DNA of 64,000 bases, taken from contig FN649751.1 of assembly GCA_000310025.1 (NCBI GenBank), positions 4,036,901 to 4,100,900 on the forward strand, in the 5' to 3' direction. Source of the stretch: Ectocarpus siliculosus. Taxonomy: Eukaryota; Sar; Phaeophyceae; Ectocarpales; Ectocarpaceae. Both the position numbers and the translations under genes were made by a program. Below the pieces are notes generated by a model. The model searched no databases, was not told the DNA's origin, and was given only the letters and a program-made list of their open reading frames with translations. Positions 1 to 26,351 of the stretch are shown piece by piece. The stretch's first letter is position 1, and each line of letters opens with the position of its first letter.

Positions 1-65
1 CGGAGGGGCCCGCAGGACAATCGCACAGAGAGGCGCCCACACCAAGGTTGATGCGCGCCCCTCTA

Positions 66-5027
<4,962 letters not shown>

Positions 5028-5435
5028 GTTTGCGCTGTCTGTGTGTGTCTCTCTCTAGTGAGAGCTTGTCTCTTCCCCCTGGATGTGGGTGGGTTGGGGT
5101 GTGCAGGCAGCAGAGGTCTTGAGAGGGGGGCACGCGGAATACATACACGGAGTACCCCTCGGTGTAATTTGCCGAAGAGGGAATGATCTGCTCCCAAAAC
5201 CCTCCCTTTGCAGATCGCTTTGGCGTGTGAGGTTGGTTTCTCCTCTCGCTCTCTCTCTCTCTCGGTGATTGATCAGTGGATTGTGACACAGCGGTGCTGT
5301 TGTCCTGCCGTTTGTTGTGTGTTGGGGAGCGTGAAGAAAAGCAGAACGGCGCTAGGAAACGAAAGCGGTCGAACAGGAAAGGCGGCGTGACAAGCGGAGA
5401 CAGCACCCCCGGCGTCGGCGTCTGACCTTTGCGCG
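5028..5435. promoter_or_regulatory. Shared intergenic region between divergent SRP54 and NSF
   Basis: Only 408 bases separate the SRP54 start (minus) from the NSF start (plus), so the interval must hold both 5' UTRs and promoters. It contains a pyrimidine/GA tract at about 5247-5263, which on either strand is typical of 5' leader sequence. I see no convincing TATA box. The bidirectional role is inferred from position only. Confidence 0.55.
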
Positions 5436-16161
<10,726 letters not shown>

Positions 16162-17679
16162 GGAGAGCACCTGTTTGTCCTGTTTGCTCCGACTTTCGTT
16201 AGGTTCGCTAGTCCACGATTGGCCAGGAAAGTGCCTGTTGGGGACGCTACGGTTTGAGAATCGTCATGAGTGAAATGGTGAATTTTGGGGCATGTTCACC
16301 GACTGCCTGACCTCTGTCTTATCCAGCGTGTATGTATTGAGGCACAGAGCCATCCGGATCTCGTCGAGACGGCGGCGGAATGGTGTACTTTGATCGTCGA
16401 GGGGCAATGTCATTGGATACGACACGAATGCCTGGTTACCATCACTGGACAGCAATACTCGGGTTGTTTGCAACATTCTCAACTACTGTTGTCGCTTCTC
16501 GAGTTTCGGGGGATTTGCTCAACTTTCGTGCGGGGCTGGCGGTATGTTGTCATACAGCTACTGTAAGAACATTTGGGCGAATCAATCGTCGGCGTTGTTC
16601 TACTTTGTTGAAATGCATGTTTACAGGCAGCGTGGCGTGGGTACCAGACATCCAACCCTGTCGTCTGAAGCGATTGCATGGTGCTTGCTGTTAGAGGTCA
16701 GGCACGGTTCTACGAGAATGAAGCTCCCTCATTGTGTCGCGAGTAGGCCAGCAGGGCTATCCACTGTCTCTCACGCAATCTGACAAAAGCTTGCTGTACT
16801 GTATGCATTCCGAAAAAGAACAGACACGCTATAAGGGCCCAGCTCGGTGTTGGCTGTATCGGTTGTGCCTTTCTTTTGAAGGGGGTGGGGGAGAGGGCAT
16901 GCTTCGGCATGGACCGTAACCCTGGATCATTACGATTTTTTTGCACCGCTGTAAAAAATGGTAATCGTGTTCATGAACAATAGTTTTAATCTATTCCACA
17001 GACAAGAACCCGGTATAAATTAGGAATTCATCCACTACATTGCTGTGTTTTATCGTGACCAACCTGTGCTGCATTTCGAAACCCGCCACGTCGTTCTTCG
17101 TTTTCTGCCGATTTTCCGTGTGTGAGGCCGAACCTGATCTCCAAGTCCATGCACCGCAACAACAGCGACCAGCAACCTGTCCTGCTGGTGCCCTGCTATC
17201 TGTCGTGATTTTTTCTCGCTCTCCACGAACTCGAAGTCAAAGGGGGTTTCACACAGACTAGACTATTGCATCTATGCATACACGCGGCTGGTGCGTCATG
17301 ATTTGTACCGAAAGGTGCATGTGGACTGGTGCTGCAGGACTTGTAGTCAACGATATTTTGGGGATGACCAAATAAATGCTGAAGAGCAAAAAAAAACGAG
17401 CGCGTGCAAGCAACATCTTCCCCGGACTCGACAGTGTTGCACACCCTCCTCGCAGTTACAACGAGAGAGCGATTATGCGAGCAGGGTGATTTCAAACACA
17501 TTTTCTAGAAAGCACGCGCATGGGTCTGTCTGCGTCGGCGGCAATGGCGCTGGCTCCAATCAGGCTCCAAAGATTTGTTGCAACCCCCAACCCCAGACCG
17601 TGAAACGCCTTCCTTTCCTGCAGCCAAAAACTCGGCGAAAACGTGCATAGTCTCGCCGCACTTGTGCGAAGCGAGCAGT
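16162..17679. other. Spacer between NSF and HSF
   Basis: About 1.5 kb holding the NSF 3' UTR and presumably the HSF promoter. Composition is AT-richer than the exons. No open frame with recognisable protein character, RNA gene or clear heat-shock element array (repeated nGAAn) was found by eye. Confidence 0.5.
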
Positions 17680-17739
17680 CACCACACACGTCGCTGCCTC
17701 GAGCGCAAGCTAGCGAGCCAGCAAGCCCAACCGCCCCTC

Positions 17740-20700
17740 ATGCCCACATGCGGCGAGTACACCACGCGGGCCCAGCCGCGGCGGCGGGCCGAGATGGCAG
17801 CTCAGGAGCCGATCTTCCTCAGGAAGACGTTCGAGATGGTGTCCGCGTGCAGCAAGAGCGACGGTGAAAATCTGGCGTGCTGGAGCCCTACCGGGGAGAC
17901 CTTTATCGTCAAGCACCCGGACGCCTTCTCCAGTGTCGTCATCCCAAAGTTTTTCAAGCGTGAGTGTGCGGCAGCTGTTGCTAATGATCTACCCGCTGAT
18001 CCGGCTCTCGGCGTTCGTGGCGTAATTTGAAATCGAGGCAGCATGCATACGCAGCGCAAAATAAAACTGCCCTGTGAGTTTTGGCTCGCCGATATTGTAG
18101 TGTACCGGGCCACGCCGCCCGCGGTTGGGTTGTGTCACGTAAAAGAACATGTGCAGCAGCACAGGAGTTTTGCTGCCGTAAGGCTTTGCGCGGACTTCGT
18201 GACCGGAGTAGAGACGCCGCCCTTTTCTCTTCTTAGCAAGCAGCACGGCGCACTAGAGGTCATATGCATACCCCGCAGCACCAGCACCAGTCTGAAATGC
18301 TGGCGGACGAATTGTTAACCCGTCCTTGTGCCAGCGTGTCTGTGGGCGCCTATACGGCTGCTGCTGTTGCTGGTTGGGTTCGGATCTGTCGTTTGGATAG
18401 ACGAAGCAAAGAGGAATAGTCACGTGTAAGGAAAATTACGTGGGTACAGGCTGTCATCGAAAGTGTTCCGTGAGGAGGCGGGTAAGCACCAGCCTTGGCC
18501 ATATTAGTAGAATATTAAAATTTGCTGGTACGCACCCCACGAAAATATCCGTTCGCGCTGTATTCGACACCTGTATGGGAAACGTTGGTATAATCGCAGC
18601 AGGATGGGTCGTAGGGCACCTTGCGCCGCTCGCTGCTGGTGCATCATGTGGTGTATCACGCAAATTTCTGGGATTTCAACGTAAGACCTTGCAATTGCAA
18701 CAAATGGTTGAATATCTGTCTTGTTCCGCATCTGTTTCCTTGTAGAACAGGCGCTCTGCGGCTCTCTCGCCCTGCAAGAGTTGTAAGACATGCACTGATG
18801 CTGTAAACCTGCAAGAATCAAGGTACAATCAAGTTCCAATGGGCTCCAAAATCCCAACATGGGCGAGAAGACGGGGAAGGCTTCACGGATACTTCCGCGC
18901 GATGTCGTCGCAGTTTATTTTTCCCCGAGCTGACGAGTGTTGAGATCTTTTTGGTCAGTTTTTTATGTCGTGTTTTCTTCTACACGCCGCGCGTTTTACC
19001 ACATGTGACGGCGGGGCGGTGCGCGCGGTCTACCGGTGCTGCAGACAGCAAATTCAGCTCATTTGTGAGGCAGCTCAACTTCTACGGCTTTCGCAAGGTT
19101 AAGTCCAACGCCTCGGGCGCAGGCGTCAACAGCAAGTGGTGGGAGTTCAAGGTGAGGAAGAAGGTATTCTAGATCAACTGTCATCACCGCGTGGAGGGAG
19201 GCGCTCGCTCCTCCTTCGAAACGAAGAATCAAATTACTACAGCAGGGGTACACGATTCACTCGCGAATGCGTTTTCACCTCTTGAAGCCCCCCAACCGGA
19301 ATCCACCGGCGCCCGAAGTGTTTTTTGACAGCGTACAAACGTTTTTGGCTTGCGGCCCACTGCAGCCCCTGGGCTGAAATAGGCCGTCGGCATTCGCAGT
19401 TGCATCAATGACAGCTTATCAATGACAGCTTGAGAAATGTATCGCATATCGTCATCGCGTGGAATACTCCGCTCTTGTGCCGCTAACTCTACCCCCCTAC
19501 ACCCGCCCGCCCGCCCCACCCCCTCTTGGCGACGTCGCTTCAAAAACAAAAAACAACAACAGCACGATCTCTTCCACCGGGACAAGAGCCACCTCCTCGC
19601 GGACATGCGCCGCGCGACGCACTACGGCGTCGCCGCCGACAAGCAGGAGGTGGAGCACCTTAGGTCGGAGGTCACCCGCCTCCGCAGCCACATCGACGCC
19701 ATGGGCGACAAGATCGGTCAACTCACGTCCCTCGTGGAGTCTCTCTCCGTCGAAGGCCACACCGGCAGCGGCGGCGATACTACCGCCGCAGGGCCCGCCG
19801 GACAACTGGCGGCGAGCCATCGCCATGGTCCGACCCCCCCACCAGGCGGGGACGAGCTCTGCGGAGTCCGGGCCGGCCTCGGGCGACTGTCGTTCGGGTT
19901 TGATGCGGCGGCGGGCGACCAAGAGGAGGACGGGGAGGACTTGCGGTTTAGCCTGCCGCCTGCGGTGCCGGCCGGCGCGTGCGGCGTCCCCGACCGGAGC
20001 GACCTCGAGGACGTAGAGGTCGGCCTCGGCGAGGCCGACCCGGCCCTCGGATCGTTCTTGCCGCTGCGCGCCCGATCTCGGAAGCGCAAGCTCGTGCGGT
20101 TCGACGGGGTCTTGGCGAACGGCGGCGGCAGCGGCGGCGGAGGCGTTGTTAAGCAAGAGGCACGAGGAGGAGGAGGAGGAGGAGGAGGAGGCCACTCGCC
20201 GGCAGTGATAAAGCAGGAGATGACGGTGAAGCAGGAGATGTTGGTCGACCCGATGGATGCCGAGAGCGAACTCGCGGGAGGTGGTGATCTTGGCGCCTTT
20301 GCGTCGGCTTCGAACTCCCCGCTGGCGGGGACGCCATCAGCGGAGTTGGTCAGCGGTTTCGGCGGGGGCGGCAGCAGCAACAGCAGCAACGAGTTTCTCC
20401 ACGGCTTTGCCGATCAGTTTCTCTCCACCGAGTCGCCAACGGCGAGCTACATGTTGCCTGATGGAGAGGGTGCCGGCGACGGCGATTTCAAGGCCGCCAG
20501 CACCAGCGGCGACGTTGCGTTCTCTGGTGCTGCCACGACGGGTAATTGTACCAGCGTAGTCCAGGGCGGCGCCGGCTGCAGGGCCTGTTCTTGTGTTGCA
20601 CCCGACGGTGCTTCGTTAGGCGGCCGGGGGAGCGACGGTGGCGCCGACAACGGCAGCAGCTGCTTTGGCGACGGCACTAGAAGCAGTAGACAAGCTTGCC

Positions 20701-21392
20701 ACGCGATGGAAGAGGAATCGAATGTCGAAACCAGCGAGACGGGGCAGACGGGCGAATCATCGATACCATCGATACCATCACCACCGCCTTCGTTGTCATT
20801 GAACACTCGGAGCGGGCAGAGTGCGGTGGTGCAGATGGCGCTGCAGCAGCAACAAATACAGCAGCAGCAGCAAATACAGCAGCGGCAGCAGCAACAACAG
20901 CAGCAGCAACTGCATTCTGTAGAGGACGCCGGGGGCAAGTCGAGCGGGGCAACTGGGCCCTCACCGTTTCCACCGCCGCCACTGCGCACAGGGGAAGAGC
21001 TCAACGAGGGACTGTCGGCGCTGATGCAAAACCCCGCGCTCCTCGCAGCTCTGACGGAAAAACAACGAAGCAGCTGCAGCGGGAGCGGGAGCAACCGCAG
21101 CTCACCGACAAAAAATAGTGCACCAACTGCTGCCGCTGCTGGACCCCAAACGGCCGAAAGCGACGCGAGGGCGACTGCTACGGAGAAGGGACACACACGT
21201 CCGCGAACCCGCTCGGGAGCAGTCGCCGCCGCCGCTTCGGCCATGTCGGCGGCTTGCAGCAAAGGGGGCGGGAGTTGCGCTCCTGCTGGTGGTGCAGGAG
21301 GGGCGGCGGGGGGAGGGTGCTCGTCGGGACGGTCGCGAGGTCGCGGCGAGTTCGGGCAGCGGTTTCCGAGGTCGGAGGAGGCGTGCGCGTGA
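17740..21392 (+). CDS. HSF: Heat shock transcription factor (HSF)
   Basis: HSFs trimerise and bind nGAAn arrays to activate chaperone genes; the DnaJ gene 7 kb downstream is the kind of gene they control. Three exons: 17740-17959, 19045-19151 and 19563-21392, about 718 residues. The DNA-binding domain (about residues 24-125) runs FLRKTFEMV, then FSSFVRQLNFYGFRKV, then HDLFHRDKSHLLADMRR, split by two introns in matching phases. A leucine-rich HR-A/B coiled coil follows (about 132-172). The long last exon encodes a low-complexity tail: Gly/Ala/Ser runs, three psi-K-Q-E SUMO consensus sites (K306, K326, K332) and a Q-rich block near 537-560. The start is uncertain: in-frame ATGs also exist at 17575 and 17794. 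Homology with the inverted copy begins at 17680, so some sequence upstream of 17740 may be coding. HSF class cannot be set from sequence by eye. Confidence 0.92.
18065..18577 (+). pseudogene. Decayed HSF 5' fragment and associated repeat inside HSF intron 1
   Basis: 18065-18300 matches the upstream (Q-rich N-terminal) portion of the inverted HSF copy at 12560-12330, but with many indels and stops, so it is non-coding. 18357-18577 matches 11739-11945. The order of pieces suggests that a second HSF 5' end once lay here in tandem and has decayed, or that a composite repeat carries the HSF piece. Confidence 0.7.
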
Positions 21393-22484
21393 ACGGCGCG
21401 GCGGATTCTAGGGGTCATCCCCATCGTCGCGTGCCGTGTGGCGCTAGTGCTTGTCTTTGTAGAAATAGCTTCGCTTGATTACAGGGTGGGGGACTGTTAC
21501 TGGTCGCTCATTTTGTAGTTTTCGTTCACCACGAGACGATATTTCGGTGGCAGAATTCAAAGTTAAGCGCGCTCCTTTTTACCGTCATTTTTCCGAGAGG
21601 CTCGGAGTCAAGCGGAGGAGGTTGGTGTTGCATCCGTGCGCGAGTACATTAACTATTTGCTTTGCACATGTTTTCTCGTAATGTTTAATCAGCAGGAGAA
21701 AATTGCATCGTTTTGAGATTCGCCGTCTATTTTGTGCTTTATCTGAAAGAGAGGATGATTCTGATGTGATGCGGCAATCAGCTAGATAGATGCGTGGCGT
21801 GCAATTTGGGCGGCGTTGACAAAATAATGGTTTTCCGATTGTTCAACAACAAAAATAATCTGCAGCGCGTGTGTCGAAAGAAGGCGTGTAATCTGCCGTG
21901 CGATATGATGGTCTGTACGAGTACGAGGTGGTACACACACACTTGAGGTATGCACCTCGTTCAGGGGGAGGAATGGGCGTGGGTGGACCAATACCCGCAG
22001 CTGTCCCTGTTGCGGTCTCGTTGTTGTTGTCACCATCGGTTCTTGAGGGAAAGGAAGATGAACACGTGATTTCGATGTTGTGTCTACTCGTTTGGTCGAT
22101 AAACAGCAACCAAAATAGTGGGGAGATGGTGTCCAGCTCGATGGTCAGAACGTTTTTCAATGTGAAGGCAACAACGGCAACAAGGGCATCGGTGGTTTAC
22201 GCGCGCCCACGCAAAACAAGGTGTGAAACGTCGCGTGTTTTTCCGACGCCCCTTCTTCTTCCTCCTAAGAAGATGAAGGGCGGCAAGGAAACGGCACAGC
22301 CAGAGTCCACACTTGGCGGCCACGTTTTTAGGGATCTTCGTCGTAAGGTGCCATTGATAGTCGAAACGACGACAGCCACAACCCCCGGCTCTTGTCCCAA
22401 TAACTACAACAACCTAACGTCGAAAACAAAAGAGTGGAAGGACCTATGCTCTCGCTCCTCGTAACCCCGTACTCTCTAACAACT
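21393..22484. other. Spacer between convergent HSF and methyltransferase genes
   Basis: Contains the HSF 3' UTR and the methyltransferase 3' UTR on the opposite strand. A 189-codon open frame exists on the plus strand (21898-22464), but it has no recognisable domain and ordinary composition for noncoding DNA here, so I do not call it a gene. Confidence 0.5.
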
Positions 22485-24243
22485 TCATCGAGCGAACACC
22501 GGCGAGAGCTCATACAGCGCGACATCGGGGAAACACCCTCCCCTCCAGACAAGCCCCTCCCCCCCCCGGCAACCTTCATCATGACACCCGCCCACCCCCT
22601 CTTCCGAAAGCCTCCTGCATCTGAAGGACAGCACGCCTTCCTCGCCGCCCTCGGGGGGGCCACCCCGTCGCGACGCCTCCGCCGCGGGACCCCTCCCCCC
22701 TTCCTGTCCAAGCAGCGCGTCGAAAAACTCGCTCTCCTGCGGGTTTCGCGTCCGGTGGGCGAGGTACACGACCGCCGGCGCCGAAGGCGGCGTTGGGGAA
22801 GACCCGGCGCCTGCGGCCCCCCGTCCTCGCGCCGGCTGCCGCTGCCTCCCCCCTGCTGCGGCCAGCAGCTGTCGCAGCGACTCTAGGAGCGGCTCCCACC
22901 CCGCCGGGTCGTAGAGGAGGTCCGAGCAAATCACGACGTCGAAGCCAACCCCCCGCGAGAGGGCTGGGTGGTGCCCGACGGGCGAGCCCCAGTCGTACTC
23001 ACACGCCTTTCTTTCCAAAATGCCATGAGGGAACGGCAAAGCGAAGGGGGGGTTATGGTTGGGCTTGAAATCCGACGAGGTGTCGTTCACCCAGTGTACG
23101 ATACTACGCCAAGTGTACCGTACTACACCAAGTGTACGTACGATACTACACAAGAATCGGCGAGCTGACAAAACGGGTTGCCATTCTACGGTCGAGTGCG
23201 TGGGCTTGTGAGCTTGAGTTTCGGTGCTCCGGGAGAGAGTAAATAAAGTAAACAGAAGCAGCCCACAGCTTAGCTTTTACCAAACAGCGGGTGTTTCGCC
23301 ACAAAAAAAACGTCTTGTCTTTGGGCGGAAAAACCACGATTGCAATAAAACCCGAAAACACGCGCACTGCATCACACGCGGTTCGTCGCGTCGCAAGCAA
23401 ACACCCCCCGAGACCATGAAACACAGCATCACCACGGCTGTGGAAAGCGGACGCGCTTTGCAGGACGACCGTCACGCATCATGCCTGACGACAGGCTACA
23501 CCCTGTTCGTTCATATCGCGCACCTCGACGTTCAGGGAACCCGGGCAGGAATTCCTCGCCAGGTTGAAGGTCAGCAGAGGAAGCAAGTCCTTCGTGTCCG
23601 TCGCCACCACCTCGGAAGCGCCAAGCGCCGCGCACAGGGCGGAGAGCGTTCCCGTCGCGGCGCCGAGCTCGACGACCCTCTTGCCCTCCAGGGAGGCCGG
23701 GCCCAGGGCGGCCAGGAACGCTCCCATCTTCAAGGAACAGTCCCAGACCGTGCCGAAGAACCCTCCCAGAGAGGCGGACTCCGCGGCACACACTTCGATG
23801 ATCCCGTTGCCGCGTTCGTCGTCGTCGTCGTCACATGCTGTGCTGCCGCTGCCGCTGCTCGCGCTGCAGCTCGACAGGCCGCTAGTGGCGCCGTCCCCGT
23901 CACTGCCCGATACCGTTGCCGCGTTGCCAACTGGCGATGATGACAATGACGGCCATGACGAAGCAGGAGTCGTCGGCGGGGACGGCGGCGGTGGAAGTGA
24001 AATATTTATTGGCCCCCCGCAACAGTCCCCCTTGTGTTTTCTTGCCGGCGCTCCGGCGAGGTGGGAGTCTTCGACAGTCGCTCCTTCGGCTTCGTTTGCG
24101 GTAAACTTGGAGCCACTATTTTCCTCCCGCTTCTCTTCTTCTCTGATGGTCCGCCGCCCTGTATCGCGATCACCACCGCCCCGGGCCACGCCAACTTCGA
24201 ATCGCAGGCGACGGACGTTGCACGCGCCGCTCCGGCCTATCAC
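22485..24243 (-). CDS. METTL21-type lysine methyltransferase (Methyltransf_16 family)
   Basis: Members of this seven-beta-strand family methylate lysines of chaperones and translation factors. Two exons are supported: about 23500-24243 and 22485-23006. The first ends a Ser/Gly/Asp-rich N-terminal region and then shows the family order: FGTVWDCSLKMGAFLAAL, the SAM-binding motif I VVELGAATGT, and an acidic DTKDLLPLL strand followed by FNLARN. The second contains YDWGSPVG, then the post-motif II block DVVICSDLLYDP and VYLAHRTRNP, and stops after SPVFAR. The exon junction is not settled: candidate donors lie at about 23500-23485 (one GT, one GC) against an acceptor before 23006. Translation into the N-terminal end is open to ATG 24243, but upstream exons are possible. 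Substrate cannot be predicted from the sequence. Confidence 0.75.
23088..23152. repeat. Short tandem repeat, about 20-bp unit, in the methyltransferase intron
   Basis: Three imperfect copies of a unit around CAAGTGTACGATACTAC follow each other. They lie in the intron between the two methyltransferase exons, with no splice signal overlap. Confidence 0.75.
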
Positions 24244-24539
24244 CGCTCGCTTTTGGCCTGTGGGTGTACATCAGAACAGGAGACGGGAGGGCCGATGGGA
24301 GGGAGGGGCATACTCATGTTTTGCATGCCATAGTTGTCTGACCATTGACCATACGTCTTCCTACTTTGCCCAAAGTGGCTCAATAAGTTGTCCTTATCCC
24401 ATCTATCTCATTGGGGGGGGGTTCGGGGTTCGGGGCTTGCAAGGTCCGGACTATCCACACGAAATGCACGTACGACGACATCCCCGGCCGTGCGAACACA
24501 CCTTCTCCTTCGAGTCTGCCGGTGGGAGGAGTTGGAGTG

Positions 24540-26110
24540 GCGACAGTAGGGGTAGCTCCGACGGCGGCGACATGGTAAGGAGGACTGTGGACGAGAGCGG
24601 GCAGAGACTCCAGAGGTAGTACCGGGCGATTGAACCTCCGGGCCCAGGCCGGCGAGAGGGAGATCGACAACTGTACCTCCGCCCCGGCTACCACCCCCTC
24701 CTCCCCCTCCGGCTTGCATCCGTTTTCCTCTCCGGCCGCCGCTGCCCGTGCCTGCCGACGCCGCCGACGCCGTCGCCGCTGGGCGGCCACGGCCGGGCAG
24801 GCGCAGACGGGGGTGCTATCCTCATGGTCTAGGTCTGGAGGGGTTCGGGGCTCCGTTGGCCTGCTCGATGGTAAGACAGCGACCCATCCATGCGCCGTTC
24901 CAGTCGAAAGGTCAAGGGTAAGCTGTGGTTCATGCACAACAGTGCCGGGGGCGGGGGGCGGGAGGGGGAGGGCAAGGTATTTTTGGGGGCGGGAGGGGTA
25001 AAGGAGATACAGGGGACAGTGCAGGGTTGACTACTGAACACGGAATGGGACGCACAGAGCGTTGTAGCAAGCAGGAAGCACCACGGGCAACACAGCACAT
25101 AGCAAAAAGCTTCAAAAGAGGCGGCACCCGCCGTAGTTACGGAGTACAGTGCTCGACGAACAGGAAGTCATTCAATGACACAACACGCAGCTTTCTAAAT
25201 CGTTTTATCGTGGCACTTCCTGTGGGTGAGAAAGTGAAAAGACACGCACCCCCTTGAAGGGCGCACATTGCCGTCCCTGGTCCGCGTGACTACTGTCGTC
25301 GTGTCTGTCTGCGCCACCCCCACCAACGCCGTCGCCTTCCTCGATGCTACTGGACACGTCCAAGAGGAACCGGCTCGCTCTCTCGCCCTCCAGGGTTACC
25401 CGAAGGGGCACGGCGCCCGTTGCCAGGCCATCGCGCGCGGAGGAGGAGCTTGGCTGCGGTTCCGCCCAGACGTGGTAGCTGTGAGGGTGCTGAACCCGAA
25501 CGCCTTTGTTCCGAAAAAACCGCAAGGGCGGGCAGATGGGCCGGGTGTGACGTCATGTGGGTCGAGGAAAATTCAACCTCCGAGCCCTACAATAGCGCGA
25601 CTCTACAGGCGCGGAAATGGTGTTTGGGCTGTCGAACAACCAAAGCACGCCTGCTCTCTCTGCACATCCACCCGCGATTTACCGGTACGTTCGTCGGGAG
25701 GCTGCTTTTGTGGGGTGTGTGAAAGAAGCCCCCCCCACTGTGTCACGCGCGCACCTGTTCCTACCTCCACGCGACACCCCTAGCTTGCCGCAAGCACACA
25801 AGGTACTTGGAACGACTGCGGGTGAGGTGGACGTACGTAGCGATTCGAACGCGCTCCAACGTCTGGCTCACGCTGCTGTACACTATAAATAGACTCGTGC
25901 TGCGGGAAGGGGGGGAGGGCACCAGCAGGCGAGACGCACCTGCTTCGCTCTCAAGGGCAACGGTTACCGCCACGGGCTCCCCGAGCGTCCAGTGGGCTAC
26001 GATACAGTACGCGGTCGGTGGCGGCGGTGGGGGGAGAAGAAGGACGGGGAAGGAATTTGTCAGATTCGACCGCAGTCGATAGACCACAGGCCTTGGCATC
26101 CCTATCGCGA
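24540..26110 (-). CDS. Possible upstream exons of the methyltransferase gene or a separate gene (unrecognised)
   Basis: Three minus-strand segments look coding and can be joined in phase. About 25948-26015 contains YCIVAHWTLGEPVAVTV and ends at a GTGCGT donor in phase 1. About 25330-25512 begins after a T-rich acceptor and reads GVRVQHPHSYHVWAEPQP, then PLRVTLEGERASRFLLDV. About 24540-24920 includes EVQLSISLSPAWARRF and ends at a GTGTGT donor, also phase 1. The strand and phase agree with the methyltransferase downstream, so this may be a long N-terminal region of the same protein, rich in beta-strand-like text. I recognise no domain, and the start is not found. The whole set could be fortuitous. 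Confidence 0.33.
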
Positions 26111-26351
26111 AAAAAAAGGGGAATCGCCGCGGGGGAAGGGTATTCAGCAAAGCACCATGGCGGGTGCGGTGCATCGCGAGATCCACTTGTGAGGCGGACT
26201 TTGATGACAATACCGCTGTGCGGCTATGTACCTTCTTGTGCGAGGGACAGTTTCCTCCATGACGCGATAGTCTTCCCGCGGGCTTGGTTGGCAATTCCAG
26301 AGACAGCTGTGGGAAGTCCATGCCGCTACTTATAACGGGTGCTGGGGACAA

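Noticed and set aside
20447-21424. 325-codon antisense frame over HSF exon 3
   Set aside because: Mirror of CAG- and GGC-rich HSF coding sequence (poly-Cys, poly-Ala, poly-Pro text) with no domain.
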